Shown here one piece after another: positions 14,699 through 63,690 of a stretch of 64,000 nucleotides of DNA. Numbering within the stretch: position 1 is the stretch's first letter; each line of letters begins with the position of its first letter. Location: assembly GCA_037039925.1 (NCBI GenBank), contig JAXRKP010000247.1:195001-259000 (forward strand), given 5' to 3'. The translations under genes were made by a program, and so were the position numbers. This DNA comes from Doris montereyensis. Its lineage: Eukaryota; Mollusca; Gastropoda; Nudibranchia; Dorididae. Under the pieces are notes generated by a model. That model made no database searches. It was not told the DNA's origin and was given only the letters and a program-made list of their open reading frames with translations.

Positions 14699-14991
14699 GA
14701 AGAGTAGGAATCGCACAGTGGAATGACTCAACATCTGCGATAGTACTCACACTCACAGCAGAATGATTAAAATTACAAAAAGATTGTTTTAAAATACATA
14801 ATTCGTCTGATTTGTTTTCTTTTACATTACCACGTGACTACACAGATTATGGACTGGAGGGGAAAGTTGATGGCAATGGGAAACAGAGGTTAGAGTAGTC
14901 CGTCAGACATAAATACTAAATAGTGACCATTTCTGGTCATCAAGGATTTCGATATTAGTATTATTAGATGGGTCTCTGCCTTAAGCCGGAT

Positions 14992-15012
14992 GCAAATAAA
15001 ACGGAATAAAAA
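14992..15012 (+). promoter_or_regulatory. Probable polyadenylation signals of the hemopexin-like gene
   Basis: Two AATAAA hexamers lie about 10 bp apart (caaataaaacggaataaaaa), about 300 bp after the TAA stop at 14698. This fits a short 3' UTR. Confidence 0.5.
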
Positions 15013-15054
15013 TCACATCTGTGTTAAAGATATTTGATTTGATGACTATCTGTC

Positions 15055-15530
15055 TCGTTCATCCTGTTTATCTCTGTCTTTGTCTCTGTCTGTCTGTCCC
15101 TGTTTTGTGTCTGTCCGTCTGTCACCATCTTTCTCCCAATGATTGTATGACTATGTGACGGACTATGTGTCTCATTTCTACACCCAATGTGTCTCTGTCT
15201 GTCTGTCACCATCTTTCTCCAAATGATTTTATGACTATGTGACGGACTAATGTCTCATTCTACACCTAATATGTCTCTGTCCGTCTGTCACCATCTTTCT
15301 CCAAATGATTTTATGACTATGTGACGGACTATGTGTCTCATTCTACACCCAATATGTCTCTGTCTGTCTGTCACCATCTTTCTCCAAATGATTTTATGAC
15401 TATGTGACGGACTATGTGTCTCATTCTACAACCAATATGTCTCTGTCCGTCTGTCACCACCTTTCTCCAAATGATTTTATGACTATGTGTCTTATTCTAC
15501 ACCCAATGTGTCTCTGCCCGTCTCCGTCTC
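15055..15530. repeat. About 83-bp tandem repeat, roughly 5-6 copies
   Basis: Repeating unit containing gtctctgtctgtctgtcacc, then a segment with ctccaaatgattttatgac and a cattctacacccaat end. Copies differ by deletions near 15245 and 15485. The array begins about 50 bp after the polyadenylation signals of the hemopexin-like gene. Confidence 0.9.
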
Positions 15531-15620
15531 TATTTGAGTCACTGTTTGTCTGTCTGTCTGTCTCTTCCTCCGTCTTTCGCCATCAGTCTCACGGTCTCTC
15601 TGGGTGATAGTGATACAGAC

Positions 15621-15912
15621 AATACGCAAATCCCCGGAAGACTTGCATGTTGCTGAATTAAATCTTGACAGTGACAAGGAGTTACTTACAACAACACTCA
15701 CTGGGACGTCACTGCTGGCAAAATGGCGGTACAGATCAGTTTGCAATACGCAAATCCCGGAAGACTTGCATCTTGCTGACTTAAATTTAAATCTTGACAG
15801 TGACAAGGAGTTGCTTCCAACAACACTCGCTGGGACGTCACTGCTGGCAAGATGGCGGTACAGATCAGTTTGCAATACGCAAATCCCAGAAGACTTGCAC
15901 CTTGCACTACTC
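15621..15912. repeat. About 126-bp tandem repeat, 2.3 copies
   Basis: Units start with aatacgcaaatcccggaaga at 15621, 15745 and 15874 and contain a constant segment with gggacgtcactgctggcaa. The third unit is cut short. Confidence 0.9.
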
Positions 15913-16005
15913 TGAAACAGCGAGCTCGATACACATCTACTGTCTAGACAGCCTATTAAATAAGTTTCCTGATAACCTCCCTTGTGCAGCACTGGCAAGG
16001 AATTA

Positions 16006-16060
16006 CAGTCAAACCTCATTATGCCGCGGTAGCTTGGCGTTATAACGGGAATGACCTTAC
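16006..16060 (+). mobile_element. Single pogo/Tigger-like terminal repeat
   Basis: The sequence tacagtcaaacctcattatg followed by a ccgcggtagcttggcgttataacg segment resembles the terminal repeats of pogo-type DNA transposons. No partner end was identified nearby, so this is a solo or decayed end. Confidence 0.35.
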
Positions 16061-16164
16061 TTAAAACGAAAACGACCTTAATAGGTGTTCAAACAACGGA
16101 GATAATCAAATTTAGATGTAAAGTACATGTAGATCTACAACTTCCAAGAACCAGGGAAAGTTGC

Positions 16165-16330
16165 GTCTGGCAATACAATGCCTTGCAGGCCGGTCTTGGT
16201 TAACCAAAGGCAAAGGGAGTTAACCCTGGCAGAAAGCAACCTGCTGCCTTGCAGGCTGGTTTTGGGCAACCAAAGGCTAAGGGGTTTAACAAGGCCTGGT
16301 AGGAGGCCTCAAGCCTCAAGGTGGCAGCCT
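16165..16330. repeat. Imperfect duplication, about 67 bp
   Basis: Segments starting ccttgcaggc at 16181 and 16248 share the order ggttttgggcaaccaaaggc then ggagttaac and ctggcag, with small differences. It directly precedes the LINE. Confidence 0.6.
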
Positions 16331-16374
16331 CACCATCTACCTAGGGTACAGTTATATTCAGAGAAAGAAATATG

Positions 16375-19100
16375 ATATACCCAGCTTGAACTTTCGAAGA
16401 CGACTCTGGAAAAGAACGTGGACTGTGATTTTTGGAACTTGGAATATTAGGGCAATAAATGGAAAAGAGTAAGAATTAGCTAAAGAAATGGATAATTTTA
16501 AAGTAGACATTTTGGCCATTACAGAAACAAACAAAAAAGGACAAGGAATAGAAAATATAGGACCAAATCATACGTTAATCTTCTCAGGAGTAGATGTCAA
16601 AGATAGAGCTAGAGCAGGAGTAGGCCTCCTAATGCATAAAAGGCAAGAAATGCTACTAGAAAGTTGGGGAAAGTCCACGTCTATTAGAGGTAAACATTAA
16701 ACCAAAAGGAAGAAAAATTAAATTATTGATAACTTATGGCCCAAACGAAGATGCCACCAAAGAAGAAAAAGATATCATCGAAAACGATTTACAAATAGCT
16801 GCAAAGAATCTCAAACCCAAACAGGAACTAATGGTTTTAGGAGATTTAAACATTAGAGTAGGCAACAATATAGAAACGTCAGGAGGAGTAATATATAAAG
16901 AAGGAGAGACAACAACTTCTCCAAATGGAGAGAGACTAATAGATTTTTGCCTAAAGAATAACATGAAAATAGCAAACACCTTTTTTCCTCATAAAGATAT
17001 CCACAAATATACAAGAGTAAATGAAGACAGGTGTGAAAAATCAATGATAGACTACATAATAGTTAGCAGGTCCCTTTTTTACAATACAGGGAATGCAAGA
17101 GTAAACAGAGGAGCTGAAATATTTAGTGATCATCACCTAATGATTGCCAAAATGAGATTACTGACTGAAGAAAACAAACAGAAAAGGAAAGAGAAGAAAG
17201 CTACTTAACTCAAAATAGAGGAACTAAATAAACCAATAGTAAAACAGATATACCAATCTAGGATAAAACGATTTATCAGTGAAAGGCAGATGGATCTGAA
17301 GGAGAGCACAATAGAAGAAAAGTGGCAAATGTTTAAAGAAACACTCCTCAGGTGTACTGAAGATATCTGTGGTAGGAAACAAATTAAAGGAGATAGGAAA
17401 AGAACAGCATGGTGGAATGAGAATGTCAAGACTAAGATCAAAGAAAAGGATGCCTGGAAGAAATACTTACAAACAAAGAGACCAGAGGATAGGATAGATT
17501 ATGTGAATAAACAAACTATCACCAAAGAGGAAGTGAGGAAAGCAAAACAGGAACACTGGAAGAGTTTGGACAAAGACTTCAAGAAAGCTATCAAGGAAAT
17601 CAAAAAGCTGTTCTGGGGGGCAATGAAGAGCATGAGAAAGATCAATACCACAAATTAAGAATGCCAAAGGAGAAATAATGAAAGCAGACAACGAAATCAT
17701 GGAAATGGGGAGAAAGTATTTTGAACAATTACAGAATCCCTCAAGAACATATGAAACAAGGAGTAAAGATCAATTAGTAAGAGTAACAAGTAATCCAGAG
17801 GAGACAGCTGAAGATGTAGATATATCAATGGAAGAAATCCAAACAGCTATAAAAAAAGAAGGAAATTAGGAAAAGCCTCAGCAGCAGATCATGTTTATCC
17901 AGAAATGATTAAAAACCAAGGGAGAGAGGCAGACAAACTACTACATGCAATATGCCAACAAGCATGGAAGTCCAAACAGGTGCCAGACTACTGGAAAAGG
18001 GGAACAGTAGTACCGATACACAAGAAAGGATCAACTATGGAATGCTCAAACTATAGAGGGATATCACTACTTAGCGTATCAGGAAAAGTGTATGCCAGGA
18101 TATTGGAAATGAGACTAACGAAAAGAGTAGAGGGTCAGATTGAAGAACATCAGAGTGGATTTAGACAAGGAAGAAGTGTACAAGACCACATATTTACAAT
18201 TAGACAAATAAGAAACAGTGACTTGGGCATGTGGAAGCTCAAACCAGTAAATGCATCAATGCTTTCATTTGCCGATGATTTAGTTCTGTTTGGAAAATCA
18301 GAAATCGACTTTCAGTCAAAGATCAACATTATGAACAATGAACTCAATAAAATGTGAATGAGAGTAAGTGCAAAGGAAACCAAAACAATGCTAGTAACTA
18401 GGGAAGCTAAAACACAAAATCATAAATTGAGCACGAAGAGTTTAGAACAAGTTCAAAGCTACAATTACCTAGGAGCAATGATTAACTCAGAGGGAAAATA
18501 GAGAGAAGAATTCAGCCAGAGAATCCAAAAGGCAGTGACGACATATAACCATCTAGGAAAAGCATTTATAGGTAAACAAGAAATATCAACAAAAACCAAA
18601 ATGGCAGTATACAACACAGTTTATTGTCCTACTCTCCTCTATGGCAGCGAAACCTGGACCTTAGACAGTAGAGAATACAGTTGAGTACAAGCAGTTGAAA
18701 TGAAATATCTAAGAAGAGTAGTAGGGAAAACTAAAAGAGACAAAATCAGAAACACAACAATAAGAAAAAAAAACCAAAGCAGATGGCATAAAAACTAAGA
18801 TAGAAATAAATCAACTGAGATAGTTTGGGCATGTTAACAGAATGAATGACAATAGAATAGCTAAATCAGTATACAGTGCTGAAACTTAAGGTAAAAGACC
18901 AAAAGGCAGACCTCGGAGAAAATGGAAAGAATATACAAAAAGAGGCATTAAAGCAAAGAAATTTAACTTTCACAGAAGGAAACAGAAAATGTCAGTACAG
19001 GGCATCCTTGAGAAAGATCATTTCGGGCATCTAAACCCATAAAACGGAAGGTAGAATGGGAGCTGATAAAGAAAGAGAAAGGAAGCAAGATAAAAGAGAA
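16375..19100 (+). pseudogene. Defective APE-type non-LTR retrotransposon (LINE), family 1
   Basis: An APE-like endonuclease reads from about 16430 to 17205 with the motifs GTWNIRAI, ILAITETNKKGQG, VLGDLNIRVG, MIDYIIVSR and FSDHHLMIAKM. The start of a reverse transcriptase follows (VVPIHKKGS, NYRGISLLSVSGKVY, HQSGFRQGRSVQDHIF at 18000-18205). The text then jumps directly to SFADDLVLFGKSE at about 18262. The palm block carrying the first catalytic aspartate is therefore missing by internal deletion. The C-terminal part follows (YNYLGAMINSEGK, VYCPTLLYGSETWTLDSRE at about 18460-18680) with in-frame stops. The 3' end (gataaagaaagagaaaggaa) lies near 19080. Further copies of the same family are at 54050-55330 and 62640-63347. 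The element is dead. Confidence 0.85.
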
Positions 19101-19670
19101 ATGAAAGAGTAAAAGGAAAAAAGCAGGACCTACCATCAGCCCCGCCAACCATTCACCCTCAAACCTACCTTCAATACTCCACAGTAAGAAGAAGCCTGGT
19201 ATCACTATTGGGTCTATTTTCTAAGTGTAAGAAAAGAGTACCAAGACACACATGGTGCAATCAGGCTTGGGATACTTAGTGTAGACCATTTACTTGTGAA
19301 ATAATATAGATACAAAATAACATAGCCATGAGACACCGCTTTCAAAGCATTTATTTTTAATCATATATATATATATTGTCAATACGTGTTTTGTTTGTTT
19401 CATTCAACACTCTTTCCAAACCCTGAATGTAAATTGCCAGGATTACCTTGTGATTTTTCATTGACTGAAACAGCGGCCAAGGTTTCCATAATAGATATAT
19501 ATATACATATATCTATCACATGCATTGACTAACAGCTGTAAATAATGAACACGACCAAAACACAGAACAACTCAATAAAAATAGACATCCGGAGAATTAA
19601 CGATAAAGTAACAGATGAAGAGACTTAAATAGTCATCACCAAAAAGGAAAACATCAAAATATCATCAATG
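19100..19670. other. No gene recognised
   Basis: Continuation of LINE/SINE-like tail sequence to about 19205, where ggacctaccatcagccccgc resembles a tail also seen near 24340 and 45640. AT-rich unique sequence follows, with short TA microsatellites at 19367 and 19494. Confidence 0.5.
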
Positions 19671-20062
19671 ACCTTCCACTTTCTAGATAATATCATAACA
19701 ATCATCAGTGAAATTACTTAGATCAATATCATATCATCATCAATGACCTTGACCTTACACTTAGATGTCATCATACCATCATCAACAACCTTGACCTTAC
19801 ATTTAGATTCATCATACAATATTAATGACCTTGACCTCACACATAGATAACATCATACCATCATCAATGACCTTGACCTTCCACTTAGATAACATCATGC
19901 CATCATCAGTGACCTTGACCTTACATTTAGATATCATACCATCATCAATGACCTTGACCTTACACTTAGATATCATTATACCATCATCAATGACTTTACA
20001 CTTAGATATCATCATACCATCATCAATGTCCTTGACCTTACACTCAGACAGCATCAACCATC
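19670..20062. repeat. Degenerate 34-48 bp tandem repeat
   Basis: About nine units containing catcatcaatgaccttgacc followed by ttacacttagat. Unit length varies through differing internal segments, so it is an old or rapidly diverging array. Confidence 0.9.
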
Positions 20063-20158
20063 AGCATGTCTCTTGAAAGTCAGATTGAAGAGCAAAATTG
20101 ACATCTGAGAAACATGCTATGAGCTTGATATATATTGGGATGGGCGCTATACAAGAAC

Positions 20159-20292
<134 letters not shown>

Positions 20293-20394
20293 ATAAAAGA
20301 CATTATATCAGGTGTAGTTGAGTATTTTCTTCAAACATTTTCTTAGAACTTTCATTTCATTCTTTACTTTATTTAGTCTTCCCAGAAATGCAGT

Positions 20395-20655
20395 GTTTGC
20401 AACTGGGTGCCCAAAGAAATCAAAATAAAACACGACCAGGGTTTGCACTGGGTGCCTAAAGAAATCAAAATAAAGGTGACCAGGGTTTGCACTGGGTGCC
20501 CAAAGAAATCAAAATAAACCCCGACCAGGGTTTGCACTGGGTGTCCAAAGAAATCAAAATAAACCCCGACCAGGGTTTGCACTGGGTGCCCAAAGAAATC
20601 AAAATAAACCCCGACCAGGGTTTGAACTGGGTGCCCAAAGAAATCAAAATAAGGT
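20395..20655. repeat. 45-bp minisatellite, about 6 copies
   Basis: Unit contains accagggtttgcactgggtg, then a cccaaagaaatcaaaataaa block. The first two units differ slightly; the rest are near-identical. 45 is a multiple of three, giving spurious open frames. Confidence 0.95.
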
Positions 20656-20736
20656 AGACCAGTGATATAAAGCTACCATTTTTATTTTAAAAAACATGTA
20701 AAATATGCTCCATGCATTTCTTTATTTATATAATAC

Positions 20737-21050
20737 AGTGGAAACTGGTTATTACAGGATCGATTGGGGGAGGGAGGGGGAGGGGGGAGGGGGGAAAGGG
20801 GGAAAGGGGGGAGGGGGAGGGGGAGGGGAGGGGGAGGGGGAGGGGCGAGGGAGGGAGAGGGAGGGGGCTGAGGGAGGGGGGTGAGGAGGGAGGGGGGGGG
20901 GTGGCGTTACAGCCCTGTTACAACTAATGCATGTTTTAAGCAAGTTTGAAAGGGAAATAACATTTCATACAATAACAATCAGCCAATGGTAGGCCGGCCA
21001 TCGTCGATGGTCCTGTTATAACCGGTGTTGTTATAAGTTGTGCCCACTGT
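20737..21050. mobile_element. Pogo-like MITE with G-rich interior
   Basis: The left end reads cagtggaaactggttattac and the right end, on the other strand, reads cagtgggcacaacttataac, each followed by tacagga/aacagga and ATCG. Ends of this sort flanked by TA-rich DNA fit short non-autonomous pogo/Tc1-mariner-type elements. The interior is a strongly strand-asymmetric G run (20763-20903). The exact target duplication is not clear. Confidence 0.45.
20763..20903 (+). repeat. G-rich (GGGGGA)n-type tract, G-quadruplex candidate
   Basis: About 140 bp of plus strand made almost only of G runs of 3-9 separated by A or GA. Many possible four-tract combinations exist, so G-quadruplex formation on the plus strand is plausible from composition alone. 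Confidence 0.85.
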
Positions 21051-21199
21051 GTATATATGTTTTCATCAGAACAGCAGAGATATGTTACATGAATATGAGG
21101 CTTTGCCAGACACACGCTAAACATTTGCGACTTTTGCATCTTGAGTGAAGCAGAAAAACCATACTTGAAATAGGTGTGTTCCATTTTAAGAAACAAGCT

Positions 21200-21850
21200 A
21201 TTGGAACACAGATCATATCAACGTTACCAGAGAGAGCAATCACAACAGCTCTTTACTAACAGACCACCTGGAGCTCTGATTTATCTCTCTCTCTCATTGT
21301 GCTCCATGCCAGGGCACGAAAAAGATTAATGACAAATAGGTTTGATCACCCTTTCCTTTGCCTTTCCAGATACACAATTGGCACATGATCCAAAATAGAC
21401 TTGTGTTCCCTTTGAATAGAACTAAGCGGGAAGAATTTGGCATAAAATACTGAAAAGACCTTAGAAGGACCACTTCAAAGTTTATAACCCTTCTGGCGAA
21501 GCCTCACATATATATATATATAAAACAGTTTGACAAAGATTGACAAATACATATATAATATGTAAAAGCATTTAACATTGAGGCTGTCACTGTCATACAT
21601 TCTGTACAAATAATTTACGGGCAATTTCTCTCACAGACAAACATCATTGTTTCAAATTGTTTATACGAACATGAAAATTGAGCGAATGAAATGATGTGGT
21701 TTAAGCTCAAACGTCACAACATGGTAATGGTTATAGCATTCAACAGCCACCACGTTTGCACTTTATAAGGAATACCAGCACTTTTCAATCCCAAAAAATC
21801 TCCTTTTATTGTAGCTTCTTTTGCGTCCTTCATACATTTGTTGTGTTTTT
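21200..21850. other. Intergenic, no gene recognised
   Basis: Unique AT-rich sequence downstream of VPS35 on the minus strand. I see nothing coding. Part of it may be VPS35 3' UTR if the polyadenylation signal at 21854 is not the one used. Confidence 0.4.
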
Positions 21851-21853
21851 TGT

Positions 21854-21859
21854 TTTATT
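21854..21859 (-). promoter_or_regulatory. Candidate VPS35 polyadenylation signal
   Basis: AATAAA on the minus strand, about 35 bp after the VPS35 stop codon. It sits in an AT-rich run, so a longer 3' UTR is possible. Confidence 0.4.
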
Positions 21860-21892
21860 ATTATTATTCTTGTGCGAGTGTAAAAGTGTTCC

Positions 21893-47817
<25,925 letters not shown>

Positions 47818-49630
47818 CTGTAAAAAATAATTTTACAATGATGATTGAATACATTAAACTGATATGAATTTTGAAAGAAAAATATTTTTTAAATCATAAA
47901 TAGATCTAGTAAAACATAAAAGTGAAGTTTTTGTAGAAGGCTGAAAGGTTTGTAGAAGGCAAACAAGATATCTCAGGCGTCGCACTTGACAGAGTGTTGT
48001 GGCAGGCCGAATTTGCCAGTCATACCCTTTCTTAGAAAGCTTCTAGTTAAAATATTGACAGGGCCCGACTATGGAACTCCTCACACTACCAAAAGAAATT
48101 AAACTAAACATCACAATGACATTCATTATCATTACTTTAAAATTGAAATTTGGTTCAACATAGTGACACTCATGTTCATGAATTGAGTAAATTTTTATGA
48201 AGAATAAGAATAAATAAGAATTGTATTGAATTAGATTCTAGTTTGCCATCAATGTTGACCGGATCGATGTTGACAGGATCACGAACACTCAGTGATTTCT
48301 TCCTGTATATGAGAAAACAGAAACAAATTCCATTTTCTAGTAGATCTAGATCTATCATTTGAGACTGCATGTAATTACTCATGTCATCTACAGCTGACAA
48401 CTTCGTGTATTACTTTCCATGTTTCATCAAAACAACTAGATATACCGATAATTTATTAAAAAAAAGATATTATTATCACAGGGCACCACCCACCATTTTG
48501 CAGCAGACTTGTGATCTCTCAATATTATTTTTCGTGGATAGTGGAAATAGCTCAATTTCCGCCTGTCTGTCCTTGTGAAAATAGGTATATCTCTAGACAT
48601 CCAGGAGGTATTATGATACATGTATCATAATGATATAGAAAGGGGTGACAATTTCAGTGTATGAACTGGAAAATAGGGGAAATCCAACAAACAAAACAAC
48701 AAGAAATCCAACAACATCAACAAACAAACCCAGAAGGGTAGAGTAGCAAAACAAAGTCATGTTACCTTTCGGATCGAACCCTTCAAGATATAAAACAATA
48801 TATAATATGCACAGTTACGCGGACATGAAATAAACTAGGAACCTAAGGGGTTTTGGTCATTTCATTTTACCAAGTTGCCACTATACGTCCATACTTAGTG
48901 GTATTCTTTAAATTCTGTATGAAGCAAACTTTTATTTCTTCCTACAAACCCTATGGTGCCAACATCTACTTTAGCTGTCAGTACTCTGGTCATAATAATA
49001 TATCCGGCTTTTTGGAGGAATTTGCCCAGGTCACAATACTTTGTACAGTTGTACATGTGTGGTCTATTCTGCTTTCATAGGGCACTGTCAGCTCAATCAT
49101 GATAATTTGAGTTGTGGAATTTAACTCAAGTACCAAGTCAAGCTTCATTTCACCGCTCCTAATACCTGGGGATGATTCTTCCAGCCTGGAAGGTCTGCTG
49201 AGAGGTTCCAGTCATCAGCTCCGTCTAGTATACACCGTTGGTTGGAGGTAATTTTCACAGGTTTTCATATCCATGACATGGCTCTTCCTGTTCCATCATA
49301 GAAGAAGAATGCTGTGGTAGTTGATGTTTGTTGTTGTTGTTGATCTGGGACATGTATATAAAACTGAATAGATTTAGCCCATAAAAATACAAAAAGAGCA
49401 ACAGAGGAATAAGCAACAAATAGTCAACTCCAAGAAAAGAAGAACTCCACCAAAAGTAGTAATAAGACTGTCCGTCCTGTCTTCTTTGATGGAATTCTCA
49501 CTTCTTTGACCCTCTTCTTTTATAGTCTTAAAAACAAGAGTCTAAAACGTTATATAATGCGTGAATAAAGTAGGCCTAATTTATAAACAGACAGTGTCGA
49601 GATGTGTTTAAAATTATAGTCTGGTCACCT
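47818..49630. other. Between VPS35 and NOB1, no gene recognised
   Basis: This should hold the first exon and promoter of VPS35 (minus strand), unless they lie closer to 50.7 kb. I could not pick an ATG-bearing exon with a convincing donor. Several short frames (for example 48853-49080 plus) have no recognised motif. Confidence 0.4.
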
Positions 49631-49634
49631 TTAT

Positions 49635-50450
49635 TGCGACTCAAGGTGTATGTGTTGCAATTTCATCGGTTCATATTTCCATATCCCAGAACAAATCTCA
49701 GATGATATTACCACTGAAACAATAAAGGCTTGCGAAGACATCGGCATTCTATGGCTCAAACTAGTAAAATTCACAGCATATGGGGAAATGGACAGAGAAC
49801 TTGAAACCCAAATACAGAAGGCAAATGCAACTAGCACTCATCCTTTCCCATGAAAACATCCCGATGGAGACAAAGAAACAACTCATTAGATCGATTTTGA
49901 TTTCAACTCTTTGCTATCAGTACCAAACCTAGATCATCAATAAAGCACAATAAAGCAAGACAGAGCATGCGAAATAAAATATCGCAGAAAGGCACTAAAC
50001 ATCACAAGAAGAGACAAATGAAGAAGTAAGACAATAGGTGGGCATTGAATCAAGCATGCAATATATTGAGAGACAACGAGTTTAATTATTTGGACACGTC
50101 ATGAGAATGGGGCCACAACAGCCAGCCTCAAAGGCCCACAACATGAAGTTTAATGATTCGGACACGTCATGAGAATGGGGCCACAACAGCTAGCCTCAAA
50201 GGCCCACAACATGAAGTTTAATGGTTCGGACACGTCATGAGAGTGGGACCACAACAGCTAACCTCAAAGGCCTACAACATGAAGTTTAATGATTCGGACA
50301 CGTCATAAGAGTGGGGCCACAACAGCTAGCCTCAAAGGCCTACAACATGAAGTTTAATGGACTCAATGTAAGAGGAAGACCAAGGAAGAGATGGAACGAG
50401 AAGTGAAACAAGATGTCGATCCAAAAGGCAACACATCTGACCCACGTCCC
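49635..50450 (+). pseudogene. LINE fragment, family 3, with 68-bp internal tandem
   Basis: Begins ISDDITTETIKACEDIGILW, a reverse-transcriptase N-terminal motif, then jumps to a C-terminal part (FTAYGEMDRELETQIQKANA, shifts, FGHVMRMGPQQPASKAHNMK) and ends RGRPRKRWNEK. The catalytic middle is missing. Confidence 0.75.
50082..50360 (+). repeat. 68-bp tandem repeat from LINE C-terminal coding, 4 copies
   Basis: Each unit contains ttcggacacgtcatgagaat, gggaccacaacagctagcct and caaaggcccacaacatgaag; one frame encodes FGHVMRMGPQQ. Since 68 is not a multiple of three, the copies run in different frames. Confidence 0.9.
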
Positions 50451-50497
50451 TCAATGTAAAGTAAAGTAGTATATTCCCATTACAGTCTGTGTAATAA

Positions 50498-50502
<5 letters not shown>

Positions 50503-50558
<56 letters not shown>
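50503..50558. repeat. (CT)n microsatellite upstream of NOB1
   Basis: About 28 CT units, about 180 bp before the NOB1 start codon. GA/CT tracts are common in animal promoters, but here they are everywhere, so a promoter role is only possible. Confidence 0.95.
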
Positions 50559-50562
<4 letters not shown>

Positions 50563-50737
50563 ACTCTTACATTACATCAGGACTATGGTTATATGGCAAA
50601 AATGTCGTGAATATAGTATAAACTTATGGTTTTAACGGAAATCCCCAACAACACAAGGGAAGCTACTACAATTTATTATTTAGTATACACACTACTCTAC
50701 ATCACTTTACAATCAAGTGTGGAAGGCAACTAAAATC

Positions 50738-62475
<11,738 letters not shown>

Positions 62476-62639
62476 GTGAGCATGAGTGTCTTGCTTTGGT
62501 CAGTTTGCTAGTGAGAGAAGAAAATATCGTCTATAAAATGAGACACCACAAGTTTGAAGCTATAGTTGTACATACATTTAAAAATAAAACAAAAGGAATT
62601 GTTGCACTTGGCATTCCAGTTTCTTACAGAAAGGAATGA

Positions 62640-63347
62640 TATTATAGACTGTCATCAAGCTTACACTCAACACTACAGAAAGGAAGCTAAAACCTTAAAT
62701 TGGCTAGGGAGAATTTAGAACAAGTTCAAAGCTACAATTACCTAGGAGTAATGATTTACTCAAAGGGAAAACTAAGAGAAGAAATCAGCCACATAATCAA
62801 AAAGGCAAGTGCAATATATAACCATCTAGGAAAGGCATTTGTAGGTTAACGAGAATTGTCAACAAAAACAAAACTGGCAGTATACAACACAGTTTGTTGT
62901 CCTACTCTCCTCTATGGCAACGAAACATGGATCTTAGACAGTAGAGAATACGGTAGATTACAAGCAGCTGAAATGAAATATCTAAGAAGATTAGTAGGGA
63001 AAACTAAAAGAGACAAAATCAGAAACACAACAGTACGAGATCAAACCAAAGCAGATGGCATAAAAACTAAGATAGAAATAAATCAATTGAGATGGTTTGG
63101 GTATATAGATAGAATGAATGACAATAGAATAGCTAAATTAGTATATGTGCTATAGCCCAAGGTAAAAGACCAAAAGGCAGACCTCGGAGAAAGGGGAAAG
63201 AAGATATCAAAGAGGCATTGAAGCATAGAAATTTAACTTTTTTGGAAGGAAACAGAAAATGTCAGGACGTGGCATTCTGGAGAAAGATCGTCTCAGGCAT
63301 CTGAACCCATACACCGAAAGATAGAATGGGAACTGATAAAGAAAGAA
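62640..63347 (+). pseudogene. LINE family 1, 5'-truncated copy
   Basis: Matches 18430-19080 closely: ctacaattacctaggagtaa, cctactctcctctatggcaa, then TLLYGNETWILDSREYGRLQ in frame at 62856-63155, and the 3' end gataaagaaagaaag. Truncated at its 5' side as usual for LINE insertions. It is inverted relative to the copy in NOB1 intron 2. Confidence 0.9.
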
Positions 63348-63484
63348 AGAAGTCTCCATACTAATGATTTGACTTCACATATGCGAAACGCTGAAACCGA
63401 AAGGTGTTTGGAAGTCAATTGAAAAAATTGAATGTCAATATCGACTGGGTGTCGGATTTGGCATCGAAAGTCCTGTTGTTGATA

Positions 63485-63690
63485 AGACACAAGGCTGTTT
63501 GCAGGTTTTATACCCAAGCCGAAGCTGCTACTCATTTGTACCTGGATTGAATGGAAAAATAAGTGTTAGTGTCTTCTCCAAGGAACAAACACAATGGTGG
63601 ATCTAACATTGCCAACATTCAAACCCAGGCCCTCATGATCCTAAATCTGACATCCTGACTACTATGCCATTGACATTTCAGAATGTTGTA
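63485..63690 (-). mobile_element. tRNA-derived SINE (family B)
   Basis: Contains tttatacccaagccgaagct, gtgtcttctccaaggaacaa and a reversed, decayed tRNA-like head (caaacccaggccctcatgat, gactactatgccattgac). Confidence 0.6.

Noticed and set aside
20752..20943. Pro/Ser-rich frame on minus at the G-rich tract
   Set aside because: Composition artefact of a homopurine tract within a MITE.
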